Source: Sulfurimonas sp. (GTDB lineage: Bacteria; Campylobacterota; Campylobacteria; Campylobacterales; Sulfurimonadaceae). Taken from it: a stretch of 12,403 nt of DNA. A model generated the notes under the pieces. It saw only the letters and a program-made list of their open reading frames with translations. It had not been told where the DNA came from and searched no databases. This document shows positions 1 to 7,661 of the stretch, piece by piece (within the stretch, counting starts at the first letter, position 1; each line of letters starts with the position of its first letter). The translations under genes were made by a program, and so were the position numbers. Location of the stretch: positions 1 through 12,403 of the forward strand of contig JAIOSY010000056.1 of assembly GCA_021107375.1 (NCBI GenBank), in the 5' to 3' direction.

Positions 1-1340
1 ATAAGAGGTTTTTTATCTAACTCTAAAACTATATCAAGATTAACCTCTTGTTCTATGTGTAAACCTGCAGGTAAAGCATTTAGTTTTAATCTTACCCCAT
101 CAAGAGAGATATCTTCTATATTTACATCACCATGAAATTTATTTTCACCTAAAAAAAGAGAAACACTATGCTTCTCCTCTGGAACAACACGAATAGTTTT
201 TCTTGAAATAGCTGATGTTTTGGTGAATCTAAGAGTTTGAAGTTCAACACTCTGCTTCTCAAAACCTATACTTAATATATCTTGACAAGAGATGGCATGT
301 GGAAGGGCATCTGAGACTAGCAATGTTTTTTGCTCAAACTGAATCGCTTTTTGTTGAAGAAATGTTGTTTTTATTTTTATAGAGTTTTCTTTTACCTCTG
401 TAATAAGAGCATCATTTGTAATACTTAAACCCTTATAATCGTTATGAATCTCTAATTTAGCACTGTTTCTTTGAATAACGGCAAGTAAATCAAACATGGC
501 CTTAGAGTCGTACTCTTTATCATCAGTTTCTGTTTGTTCTTCATCAAATAATTTAAGAAGATTTAACTCAGTTATATCATCAAAAGATAAAATTGAGTGA
601 CCCATTTTTTCAGGAATAAGTTGATATTTTAAAATTAGATGTCTAATCTCCCCTTGAGTATTTTTCATCTTTACATGAAAAAGTTTTTTCTCATTTAACT
701 CTAAAACATCACAACAATCTATCTCCCCATGATTATATAAAAATCCATCATGCTCTAAAAAATTATCTCCAATAGTTTTAAATTTATTTATAAAATCATC
801 AATATCTTCAACACCAAAAAAATCTAAAAAAACATCATTTGCTAAAATGGGTTCAAAATCATCCATCATCAAAACCATTGAACTTTGATAATTAAAAACA
901 TTATTTAAGTGAGTATAAAATAGTTTTCTTTCTCTTTCATGTTTAATCTGAACAATTGCATCATATAAAATATCTGCGAGATTAGTTATATTTACTGGTT
1001 TTTTTAAGTATCTAAATATACCAAGTTCAATAGCCTTAAACAGATAATCTTTATCATCAAAAGCTGACATAATTACTATCTTGGTATCTGGTTGGATTTT
1101 TCTTACATGCGAAGCAAACTCCATCCCATCCATATTTGGCATTTTAATATCTGTTATTACGATAGGGTAGTGATATTTTTTAAACTTTTGTAGCCCCTCT
1201 TTTCCATCAGAAGCTATTTCTACTTTATCAAAAAATTTATTTAGTAATTTACCTGCATTCACTCTTAATGCCTTGTTGTCTTCAACATAAAGAACACTAA
1301 AACCTTTTGCAACTAACTTTAAATTCTTTAAATCACTCAT
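1..1340 (-). CDS. Response regulator with REC, PAS-like and PilZ domains (3' end outside window)
   Basis: Reading down from an ATG at 1340 gives 446 codons with no stop before the left edge, so the C-terminus is missing. Residues 12-130 form a receiver domain: acidic pair E20-D21, phospho-acceptor D64 in VITDIKMPN, S92 and K114 in YLKKP. Residues about 140-265 look like a PAS-type sensor segment ending in a DDITELN motif. Residues about 285-375 resemble the YcgR-type barrel that often precedes PilZ. A PilZ domain follows, with both c-di-GMP contacts visible: R380xxxR384 and D410xS412xxG415. I infer a phosphorylation-controlled c-di-GMP receptor acting in the cytoplasm. Its ATG overlaps the TGA of the upstream EAL-HDOD gene (ATGA), so the two are probably translated together. 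No DNA-binding output domain is visible. The domain calls for REC and PilZ are firm; the PAS call is weaker. Confidence 0.88.
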   Translation of the reverse strand, partial: MSDLKNLKLVAKGFSVLYVEDNKALRVNAGKLLNKFFDKVEIASDGKEGLQKFKKYHYPIVITDIKMPNMDGMEFASHVRKIQPDTKIVIMSAFDDKDYLFKAIELGIFRYLKKPVNITNLADILYDAIVQIKHERERKLFYTHLNNVFNYQSSMVLMMDDFEPILANDVFLDFFGVEDIDDFINKFKTIGDNFLEHDGFLYNHGEIDCCDVLELNEKKLFHVKMKNTQGEIRHLILKYQLIPEKMGHSILSFDDITELNLLKLFDEEQTETDDKEYDSKAMFDLLAVIQRNSAKLEIHNDYKGLSITNDALITEVKENSIKIKTTFLQQKAIQFEQKTLLVSDALPHAISCQDILSIGFEKQSVELQTLRFTKTSAISRKTIRVVPEEKHSVSLFLGENKFHGDVNIEDISLDGVRLKLNALPAGLHIEQEVNLDIVLELDKKPL

Positions 1341-2587
1341 TTAAAACCTTTTAAAGCATTCTCAAAACTATTAACCTCTTGCATACTTTTTATTATAATA
1401 TCTTGCAACAAGTCTGTTGCAAGTTTATATTTTTTACAAAAATTATCAATCTCAACAACATTAAACTCTTCAATATCTCTAATAACCTTATATATCAAAC
1501 CAAGCGTTCCCTCATCATTTAAAAGAGCTTTTTTTGATACATCTGAGATATGAATAGACTCCAAAATCTCTTCTAGTTTTACCCCAAAAACAGTGTCAAT
1601 TAAAGACAATACACCAATAAGATAGGCCTCGCCTAGTGCATTACTTTTTACATCTGGTTTTAAAGCTTTTAAAATTTCTTGCATGAGTTCTGTTCTATTT
1701 TTAACCATAAGCATTAAAGGGGATACTTTATCAGAATCAGAGATTGACTTTGAGTAAATCATCAACATCAACCACTCTGAGAGTGGTTTTCTACCAACTA
1801 GGGTTAAAATATGATGAATAGATGAGATTTTATTTCTAAAATGAAATGCACCAGAGTTTATAAACTGCAAAAGATGAAGAGTTAGTGTATGATTTTTTTC
1901 AAACTCAGATGCTATCTCATCTATATTTGTACCATCAAGTAGCATATTGTATAATTTTAAAACATTATGCTGAGAAGGGTCAAACTTTTCATTTTCGATT
2001 ATCTTTGGTTTAGCAAACCAATAACCTTGATATAAATCACACTCTAAATCTTTTGCGATTTGATACTGATACTCCTCTTCTATTTTTGTTGCAACAACCT
2101 TTATACCAGCATCTTGAAGCTCAATCACTGCGTCTTTATTTTCTATACCCATATCAAGATAAATATTAATTTTAAAATAGGTCAGTTTATCTAGCACTAC
2201 CCTATATTTTAAAATATTTTGTGTAGTTAACTCTGTGTCATTAATGGCAAGCGAAAAACCTTTGTCATATAACTGACCTATTCTCTCAACAACTCTCTCA
2301 CCCATCTCAATATCATCAAACAAAGATAAGGTAAAAAATTCTGTTGGGATTGTCATAACCAAATCACTCAACAAAAATTTCTCATCAACTTTTACAAAAG
2401 ATTTGTGTTTGGATACAAACTCTTTAGTTCCGAATGTATTTAAGATAGAGTTTATAACAGAAGCACTAGCATAACGATCATCTGTGAAATGTGCTTGTTT
2501 AGTTGAATCAAGATACAAAATCTCATAAGCATATAAACTTTTATTTATATCTAAAATAGGCTGTCTAGCTAAGTAAATACTATCCAT
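1337..2587 (-). CDS. EAL-HDOD protein with degenerate EAL domain (YuxH/COG3434 type)
   Basis: The 416-residue protein has an EAL-like fold at about 1-200 and an HDOD domain at about 200-300. The EAL part looks catalytically dead: the signature reads E22-I-L instead of EAL, the usual DDFG loop reads N116-D-T-E, and the KID motif reads K139-I-N. The closing YQGYWFAKP motif (187-195) is kept, as in known YuxH-type proteins. HDOD domains are related to HD phosphohydrolases but lack the metal residues and usually serve as signalling scaffolds. I infer a regulatory protein, perhaps a c-di-GMP sensor or partner of the response regulator whose start it overlaps. The start is the ATG at 2587, preceded by a good GGGAG ribosome-binding site five bases away. 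A TATAAT box lies about 36 bases upstream. Confidence 0.88.
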   Translation of the reverse strand: MDSIYLARQPILDINKSLYAYEILYLDSTKQAHFTDDRYASASVINSILNTFGTKEFVSKHKSFVKVDEKFLLSDLVMTIPTEFFTLSLFDDIEMGERVVERIGQLYDKGFSLAINDTELTTQNILKYRVVLDKLTYFKINIYLDMGIENKDAVIELQDAGIKVVATKIEEEYQYQIAKDLECDLYQGYWFAKPKIIENEKFDPSQHNVLKLYNMLLDGTNIDEIASEFEKNHTLTLHLLQFINSGAFHFRNKISSIHHILTLVGRKPLSEWLMLMIYSKSISDSDKVSPLMLMVKNRTELMQEILKALKPDVKSNALGEAYLIGVLSLIDTVFGVKLEEILESIHISDVSKKALLNDEGTLGLIYKVIRDIEEFNVVEIDNFCKKYKLATDLLQDIIIKSMQEVNSFENALKGFK

Positions 2588-2622
2588 AACTTCTCCCTAA
2601 TTAATATACATATATATAGACT

Positions 2623-2628
2623 ATTATA
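2623..2628 (-). promoter_or_regulatory. Putative -10 box for the EAL-HDOD / response-regulator pair
   Basis: The minus strand reads a perfect TATAAT in the 46-base gap between the CitE-like gene and the EAL-HDOD start. Transcription would begin near 2616. No clear -35 element is visible, which is normal for Campylobacterota housekeeping promoters. It suggests the signalling pair can be transcribed apart from the genes before it. Confidence 0.45.
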
Positions 2629-2633
2629 CTATC

Positions 2634-3527
2634 TTATTCTTTTAAACCGTAAATTTCTGCTCTTTTTATTATACTTTTGGCATGTGGATTCATTGTAGTT
2701 GTTTCTGCCATTTTTTCATTTTGCTTAAATACGGCATGTGGAGAGTTTACAAGTTGGGTAGCCTCATCAAACTCTTTTTTATCTACTTTATATAGTTCAT
2801 TTATTATATCTATTTGATTTGGATGGATTATAGTTTTTGAGATAAGTCCCTCTTTCAAATCCCGTTTCACATCTTTAGTAAACCCTTTACTATCTTTAAA
2901 ACATGGATAAACTCCACCACTTATCTCAAATCCAGCACTTTTAAAAATAGCTATAAAATTACCCAAAACTACATTTGTTGCACTAAAATCAAAAATAGTA
3001 TCTTCACACTCTCTTCTCATTTTCAGTTTTTTCAACATATCTTCTAAACCAAAGCGAATAAGTATAATTTTACTTTTATAAGGGAGCAATTTATCTCTAA
3101 GTTCTATAAGTTTAACTTGTTCAAAAAGTTCTAAACCCTCTATACTTGGCATTATTAAAAATTTAGTATTTTGAAGTAAGGAGATATAAGCATCAAAATT
3201 ATCAAGTGAAAACTTTGGTAACACAAAACCATCGATTTTATCAATATTTCCATACCCAGCCGAGGCACTTTCGCATGCCAAAAACTCTTTTAAAACTTCC
3301 ACACTTCGTGGTCTTAAAAAAACTAAAACTGAGGATTTTTTGAAATTGTTTAACATATTTTCTATACATTTCATGGCATGTGGAAGTTGCTGTTGATTTA
3401 TAGAATCTTCTGTATCAACCACTACGCTTCGCAAAGTTGGATACTTTTTACCACAAACAACACTATCTAAACTCTTGTGAGTAGCAGGGATAAAAAGTGT
3501 AGCACCTAGCTCAATATGCTTAAACAT
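2634..3527 (-). CDS. CitE-like HpcH/HpaI aldolase / C-C bond lyase
   Basis: This 297-residue protein fits the TIM-barrel family of citrate lyase beta subunits and malyl-CoA lyases, which cleave or form C-C bonds in acyl-CoA substrates. Visible landmarks are VVDTEDSI (36-43, metal-side acidic residues), R72/R74 at the usual CoA or carboxylate-binding arginine, FVLPKF (101-106), E130 in MPSIEG, the divergent E162-D163 in FGLEDM, and a C-terminal KTIIHPNQIDIIN (231-243), a family hallmark. The length matches the family. No citD, citF or citC neighbour is present, so it is probably not a true citrate lyase subunit; it is more like the stand-alone CitE-like or Pfam C-C_Bond_Lyase proteins. The substrate cannot be told from sequence. 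It starts nine bases after the Bax-like gene, suggesting cotranscription. Confidence 0.82.
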   Translation of the reverse strand: MFKHIELGATLFIPATHKSLDSVVCGKKYPTLRSVVVDTEDSINQQQLPHAMKCIENMLNNFKKSSVLVFLRPRSVEVLKEFLACESASAGYGNIDKIDGFVLPKFSLDNFDAYISLLQNTKFLIMPSIEGLELFEQVKLIELRDKLLPYKSKIILIRFGLEDMLKKLKMRRECEDTIFDFSATNVVLGNFIAIFKSAGFEISGGVYPCFKDSKGFTKDVKRDLKEGLISKTIIHPNQIDIINELYKVDKKEFDEATQLVNSPHAVFKQNEKMAETTTMNPHAKSIIKRAEIYGLKE

Positions 3528-3536
3528 TATAAAATC

Positions 3537-4196
3537 TTAGTTGTCATACTTTGTAAGTTTATTGTATCGTATAACTTGACTTAATTCTTTGGCATACAAA
3601 TCACCAATCTCTGAGTATTTATCAAGTTTTTTGACTATCTTATGAACATTTTCTGTTTGAAATCTAGTTTTTCTAAACTCTTTAAAAGCAGAACCCCTTG
3701 CCATAAGTTTATAATAAGCCCTAATAGATTCCTCAACAGAGTCAAACTTTTTAAGCCAAATCGTTCTGCCACCCGCTCTTTGAACACCTGCTGCTATGCG
3801 AGGTTCATTTTCATTCTTGCTCCACATGCCAAAAATATTGTATGCTTCATTAAAAAATCTTGAAGTTGCCCAAGCACTCTCCATCGCAGCTTGTGCGATA
3901 ACTATACTAGGAGGATGTGGATAAAGTGAATAAAGAAGTTCCAAATCACTATCTGTTTTATATCTTCTCTTAAGCAAATCTATCTCTTGTCTATTTTGCT
4001 TTTTTATCATATCTTTTTTAACTCTATAATAATTTTGCAATAACTCAGTATGTACTTTTTCAACATGTGGAACTATAAGATTATAAAATCTCTCTTTTTT
4101 AGGAACTTTATCAGTAATATATTTTGTAGTTGCATTATCTAAAGCAAAAGCCGTTAAACTAAATCCGAGTAAAAATAGGGTAAATAAAAATCTCAT
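3537..4196 (-). CDS. Exported Bax-like glucosaminidase (peptidoglycan hydrolase)
   Basis: The 219-residue product starts with a signal peptide (MRFLFTLFLLGFSLTAFA, likely cut after A18). The mature part matches the glucosaminidase fold of Bax/FlgJ-type enzymes (GH73-like): PPSIVIAQAAMESAWATSRF (95-114) carries the probable catalytic E106, followed by YNIFGMWS (119-126), the Bax-type counterpart of the N-(L/I)-F-G motif. Later residues FDSVEESIRAYYKLM (151-165) also fit the family. It should cleave N-acetylglucosaminyl bonds of peptidoglycan in the periplasm. Its ATG overlaps the TGA of the AMIN-domain gene by four bases (ATGA), so the two are translationally coupled. This supports a shared cell-wall job. 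The specific bond cleaved is not known from sequence. Confidence 0.87.
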   Translation of the reverse strand: MRFLFTLFLLGFSLTAFALDNATTKYITDKVPKKERFYNLIVPHVEKVHTELLQNYYRVKKDMIKKQNRQEIDLLKRRYKTDSDLELLYSLYPHPPSIVIAQAAMESAWATSRFFNEAYNIFGMWSKNENEPRIAAGVQRAGGRTIWLKKFDSVEESIRAYYKLMARGSAFKEFRKTRFQTENVHKIVKKLDKYSEIGDLYAKELSQVIRYNKLTKYDN

Positions 4197-4825
4197 ATAA
4201 CAGTTATTAAATATCCACTAGATATTGTTTTTAATTTGTATCTATAAAAACCATCAAGTTCAATAACAACTCTGTAATACCCACTATGATTTCCTATTCT
4301 AATTTTAGTAAAAATAGAGTTTGGTATCTTCTTAATATAACTCTTAAAACTAGCATCTCTTTTAAAATCTATAACTATTCTATGGGGTTGAACCAGTAAA
4401 AAATCTCTTAAGAGTTTATCTTTTGTTATTATTTTAAAGCTGTTTTTCGATGTATAAAAATCAGCATATTTAATTTTTATAATATTTTTATAAGCAAGTT
4501 TTGTTTTTTTAGTTACTTGAGATTTAATAACTTGATCATTGTAACTTTGTGATATAAATATAGGCAAATGCCAATCAATTGAGTTATCTAATTCTGTACT
4601 TTTGTTTTCTATAGAACCATCAAGATTTTGATACTCTATGGTTACTTTTTTTATTGCTCTTGCATATGATGGAAGTTGAATTGTTGCTCTTTTTAACTTT
4701 GGAAGTGATTTACCTGTATTTGATGTAACGGGAATATCTTTTTCACCCTCAGATGGAAAAAATGGATTTTCTCTAGCAGCAATACTAATAAATAAAAAAA
4801 TCGTTATTAAAAAAACTTTTATCAC
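4193..4825 (-). CDS. Exported AMIN-domain protein
   Basis: The 210-residue protein begins at a GTG at 4825, supported by an AAGGGA ribosome-binding site about six bases upstream. A signal peptide covers residues 1-17, followed by RENPFFP. The middle (40-110) is low in recognisable features. An AMIN domain fills about 117-210: IKYADFYTS, LVQPHRIVIDF (144-154), KIRIGNHSGYYRVVIELDG (174-192) and a final YLITVI strand. AMIN domains bind peptidoglycan or secretins and place amidases at the septum or in envelope complexes. No amidase catalytic domain is attached, but the next gene is a glucosaminidase, so this may localise it. A similar protein sits at the same place after eno in Helicobacter and Campylobacter (recalled synteny). 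Confidence 0.85.
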   Translation of the reverse strand: MIKVFLITIFLFISIAARENPFFPSEGEKDIPVTSNTGKSLPKLKRATIQLPSYARAIKKVTIEYQNLDGSIENKSTELDNSIDWHLPIFISQSYNDQVIKSQVTKKTKLAYKNIIKIKYADFYTSKNSFKIITKDKLLRDFLLVQPHRIVIDFKRDASFKSYIKKIPNSIFTKIRIGNHSGYYRVVIELDGFYRYKLKTISSGYLITVI

Positions 4826-4852
4826 TAATATCCCTTTTAAAATTATTTGATT

Positions 4853-4858
4853 ATTATA
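4853..4858 (-). promoter_or_regulatory. Putative -10 box upstream of the AMIN-domain gene
   Basis: The minus strand has TATAAT in the 36-base gap between the FtsB-like gene and the AMIN gene. A start near 4846 would give a leader of about 21 bases that includes the AAGGGA ribosome-binding site. AT-rich sequence produces such boxes by chance, so this is tentative. Confidence 0.3.
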
Positions 4859-4861
4859 TCA

Positions 4862-5140
4862 TTATTGTGCAGATATCTCTTTTAGTTCAAAATACTCTCT
4901 TTGAAGCTCTGCATTTTCCTCTTTAAGTCTATAAACTTCATCTTGAAGATATGTTTCATACTCCTCAAGACCAAATAAAATCTCTAAAGAGTTAGTACCA
5001 TAAAGAATTGTTCCGATATATATACCAAAGGCTAATACAATTAAGACAAAAACAAAAAACTTAGTTAAAGATAAACCAAAATACTCTTGTGTAATACTTT
5101 GAGTATCGTCTATCTCCTCAAAAAGTTCTTCATTTTGCAT
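4862..5140 (-). CDS. Small FtsB/DivIC-like membrane protein with coiled coil
   Basis: The 92-residue protein has a short acidic cytoplasmic N-terminus (1-25), one transmembrane segment (about 27-47, FFVFVLIVLAFGIYIGTIL) and a charged coiled coil (about 58-90, with DEVYRLKEENAELQREYFEL). That layout is the one of FtsB/DivIC septum-formation initiators, bitopic proteins that hold the divisome together from the periplasm. Sequence similarity to named members is too weak to give a symbol. The gene lies ten bases after eno and before the AMIN protein, the same slot as the small hypothetical protein between eno and the AMIN gene in Helicobacter and Campylobacter. I infer a divisome or envelope role from topology and context only. 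Confidence 0.75.
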   Translation of the reverse strand: MQNEELFEEIDDTQSITQEYFGLSLTKFFVFVLIVLAFGIYIGTILYGTNSLEILFGLEEYETYLQDEVYRLKEENAELQREYFELKEISAQ

Positions 5141-5150
5141 GAGTTACTTC

Positions 5151-6416
5151 TTAGTTGAAAATGCGTGAACCTAAGTACTCACCATATACAACTTCGTTTT
5201 CTATCTCTAAAAGACGGTTGTATTTAGCAGTTCTCTCTCCACGAGCAGAAGAACCAGTTTTAATCTGACCACAGTTAAGTGCTACAGCAAAATCAGCGAT
5301 GAAAGCATCTTCACTCTCACCTGAACGGTGACTCATAACACAAGTGTAACCATTTCTTTGAGCAAGGCGAACAGTAAGCATAGTTTCTGAAACTGAACCG
5401 ATTTGATTTGGTTTGATAAGGATTGAGTTAGCAATACCTTTGTTAATACCTTCGTTAAGAATATTTACATTTGTAACAAAAAGGTCATCTCCAACAATTT
5501 GAACACTCTCACCAAGTTTCTCAGTCATTAGTTTAAATCCATCCCAATCATCTTCACTAAGACCATCTTCGATAGAAACGATAGGATACTTAGCACATAA
5601 ATCAGCATAATAATCAACTAACTCAGCTGAAGTTACAGTACGATTCTCAGAATCAAGTCTATACCCACCATCACAAACTAACTCAGAAGCAGCTACATCT
5701 AAAGCTATTGCAATTTGCTCACCAGCTTTATATCCAGCTTTTTCAATAGCTTCCATAATAACTTGGATAGGCTCTTCATTTGAAGATAAATCTGGGGCAA
5801 AACCACCCTCATCACCTAAAGCAGTATTGTGTTTTTTAGCTTTTAAAATAGCTTTTAAGTTGTGATAAACTTCAGCAGATGCTCTTAAACCCTCAGCAAA
5901 ATCTTCAAATCCAATAGGAACAATCATATACTCTTGAAAATCAACCGAGTTATCGGCATGTGAACCACCATTGATAATATTTAACATTGGTGTTGGAATA
6001 GTCATAGCATTAGCGCCACCAAGGTAGCGATAAAGTGGCATACCAAGAGATTTCGCAGCAGCACGGGCAACAGCCATAGAAACACCAAGAACTGCATTAG
6101 CACCTAAGTTTCCATAGTTATCAGTTCCATCTAACTCTTTCATAGCAGCATCAATAGTTGCCTGATTAAAAGGTGAAAGACCAATTAGAGTATCAGAGAT
6201 TTCATTGTTTACATGCGAAACTGCTTTTAAAACACCCTTGCCCATGTAACGCTCATCACCATCACGAAGTTCTAATGCCTCACGCTTACCAGTACTAGCA
6301 CCTGAAGGTACAATAGCACTCTCAACTGTTCCATCACTTAACTCTACTGTCGCTTTAACTGTTGGATTCCCACGAGAGTCCATTACTTCAATTGCACTTA
6401 TGCTATCTATAAACAT
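5151..6416 (-). CDS. eno: Enolase
   Basis: Phosphopyruvate hydratase interconverts 2-phosphoglycerate and phosphoenolpyruvate in glycolysis and gluconeogenesis. From the ATG at 6416 the protein has 421 residues. Visible active-site residues are H153 in GGSHADN, E203 in GDEGGFAP, metal ligands D240, E283 and D310, K335 in LIKPNQIG, H363-R364-S365 in SHRSGESED, and K386. I prefer ATG 6416 over the in-frame TTG at 6428: GGAG sits six bases before the ATG, overlapping that TTG, and [20 protein letters not shown] is the normal enolase N-terminus. It follows recA by 68 bases, and that gap contains a nine-base inverted repeat whose right arm takes in the first two bases of the GGAG. No key residue is missing. 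Confidence 0.98.
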   Translation of the reverse strand: MFIDSISAIEVMDSRGNPTVKATVELSDGTVESAIVPSGASTGKREALELRDGDERYMGKGVLKAVSHVNNEISDTLIGLSPFNQATIDAAMKELDGTDNYGNLGANAVLGVSMAVARAAAKSLGMPLYRYLGGANAMTIPTPMLNIINGGSHADNSVDFQEYMIVPIGFEDFAEGLRASAEVYHNLKAILKAKKHNTALGDEGGFAPDLSSNEEPIQVIMEAIEKAGYKAGEQIAIALDVAASELVCDGGYRLDSENRTVTSAELVDYYADLCAKYPIVSIEDGLSEDDWDGFKLMTEKLGESVQIVGDDLFVTNVNILNEGINKGIANSILIKPNQIGSVSETMLTVRLAQRNGYTCVMSHRSGESEDAFIADFAVALNCGQIKTGSSARGERTAKYNRLLEIENEVVYGEYLGSRIFN

Positions 6417-6424
6417 ACTTATCT

Positions 6425-6465
6425 CCAAATTTATAATTCATTAAAGTGATTCTATCTAAATTTGG
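6425..6465 (-). repeat. Inverted repeat in the eno leader, overlapping the ribosome-binding site
   Basis: CCAAATTTA (6425-6433) and TAAATTTGG (6457-6465) on the plus strand are perfect nine-base inverted repeats with a 23-base loop. In the eno transcript the second arm ends in the GG that begins the GGAG ribosome-binding site. The stem is mostly A-U pairs, so it would be modest in strength. It could tune eno translation or stabilise a processed 3' end of recA mRNA. No U-run follows, so it is not a classic terminator. Confidence 0.6.
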
Positions 6466-6484
6466 TTAAAAATTAGTTTAGTTA

Positions 6485-7522
6485 TTACGCATCAGACTCA
6501 TCAATCTCTGTACTATCCATAATCATAACATCACCAATACCCATTGCTACTTTGATTTTTTCCTCTATCTCGATTGCCAATTCTGGTTCATCTTTGAACT
6601 TTGCTTTAACATTTTCGCGACCTTGTCCTAGTTTTGTTTCTCCGTATGAAAACCATGCTCCACTTTTATCTACAATATCAAGTTTAACGCCATAATCAAC
6701 TAACTCACCCTCTTTAGAGATACCCTCTCCAAACATAATATCAAACTCTGCTTGACGAAATGGAGGGGCTACTTTGTTCTTAATAACTTTTGCTTTTACA
6801 CGGTTACCAATCTGGGCTTCACCCTGTTTTAATGAAGCAATTCTTCTAACATCTATACGAACTGAAGCATAAAATTTAAGTGCATTTCCACCAGTTGTTG
6901 TTTCAGGAGAGCCATAACCCATCATCCCAATTTTCATACGAATTTGGTTGATAAAGATTACAGTACAGTTCATTTTTGAAAGAACACCAGTTAGTTTTCT
7001 AAGTGCCTTAGACATTAAACGAGCTTGAACACCAACTTGTTGATCTGTCATCTCACCCTCAAGCTCAACCTTTGGAGTTAAGGCTGCAACTGAATCTATT
7101 ACGATTAAATCTATCGCCCCACTTCTAGCAATAGTTTCAACTATATCGAGAGCTTGTTCACCATAATCAGGCTGGGAAACTAGCAAGTTTTCAACATCTA
7201 CACCAAGATTTTTAGCATATACAACATCAAGAGCATGTTCAGCATCTATAAATGCACAAACTCCGCCCGTTTTTTGACACTCGGCTGTGATTTGAAGTGC
7301 TAAAGTTGTTTTACCAGAGGACTCAGGTCCATAAATCTCAACAACTCTTCCTTGTGGAACTCCACCAATCCCAAGAGCCAAATCAAGTCCAATAGAGCCT
7401 GTACTAATCGCTTTTATCGGTTCAATATTTTTATCGCCAAGACGCATCAAAGCACCTTTTCCAAATGCTTTATCAATTTGTTTCATAGCTAAGTCTAATG
7501 ATTTTTGTTTATTTGCGTCCAT
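6485..7522 (-). CDS. recA: Recombinase RecA
   Basis: RecA forms ATP-dependent filaments on single-stranded DNA for homologous recombination and repair. The 345-residue protein is full length. Visible motifs are Walker A GPESSGKT (65-72), FIDAEHALD, the Walker B strand [10 protein letters not shown], loop L1 around [14 protein letters not shown], and [27 protein letters not shown], which includes loop L2. The C-terminus ends in an acidic tail ([10 protein letters not shown]), as is typical. The ATG at 7522 has only a weak ribosome-binding site (GTGAG). A TATAAT box lies about 31 bases upstream. I saw no LexA-type palindrome in the 139-base divergent gap, in line with the lack of a classic SOS response in Campylobacterota. 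Confidence 0.99.
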   Translation of the reverse strand: MDANKQKSLDLAMKQIDKAFGKGALMRLGDKNIEPIKAISTGSIGLDLALGIGGVPQGRVVEIYGPESSGKTTLALQITAECQKTGGVCAFIDAEHALDVVYAKNLGVDVENLLVSQPDYGEQALDIVETIARSGAIDLIVIDSVAALTPKVELEGEMTDQQVGVQARLMSKALRKLTGVLSKMNCTVIFINQIRMKIGMMGYGSPETTTGGNALKFYASVRIDVRRIASLKQGEAQIGNRVKAKVIKNKVAPPFRQAEFDIMFGEGISKEGELVDYGVKLDIVDKSGAWFSYGETKLGQGRENVKAKFKDEPELAIEIEEKIKVAMGIGDVMIMDSTEIDESDA

Positions 7523-7552
7523 CTGTGGCTCACTTATTTTAAATTTTGAGTA

Positions 7553-7558
7553 ATTATA
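7553..7558 (-). promoter_or_regulatory. Putative -10 box for recA
   Basis: A perfect TATAAT on the minus strand, 31 bases before the recA ATG, gives a predicted start near 7546 and a leader of about 24 bases. There is no good -35 match, as usual for this phylum. Confidence 0.5.
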
Positions 7559-7649
7559 TGCAGTTTTTGAATCTATCTTAAAAAATATGACAATTTGACA
7601 TATTTTTAGATAAATTCTTTTTTATATTTGGATTTTATCCTTATTTAGT

Positions 7650-7655
7650 TAAAAT
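7650..7655 (+). promoter_or_regulatory. Putative -10 box for the mqnD operon (possibly leaderless)
   Basis: TAAAAT ends six bases before the mqnD ATG, so transcription would start at or next to the ATG itself. No ribosome-binding site is visible before that ATG, which fits a leaderless message. An alternative -10, TATATT at 7623-7628, would give a conventional leader of about 27 bases, also lacking a Shine-Dalgarno sequence. Confidence 0.35.
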
Positions 7656-7661
7656 CTACTT

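Noticed and set aside
3642..3863. Plus-strand open frame of 73 codons inside the Bax-like gene.
   Set aside because: It is antisense to a clearly conserved gene, has no recognisable domain or good ribosome-binding site, and its composition follows the opposite frame.
6417..6428. TTG at 6428 as the eno start (425 residues).
   Set aside because: The GGAG ribosome-binding site overlaps this codon and correctly serves the ATG at 6416, which gives the normal enolase N-terminus.
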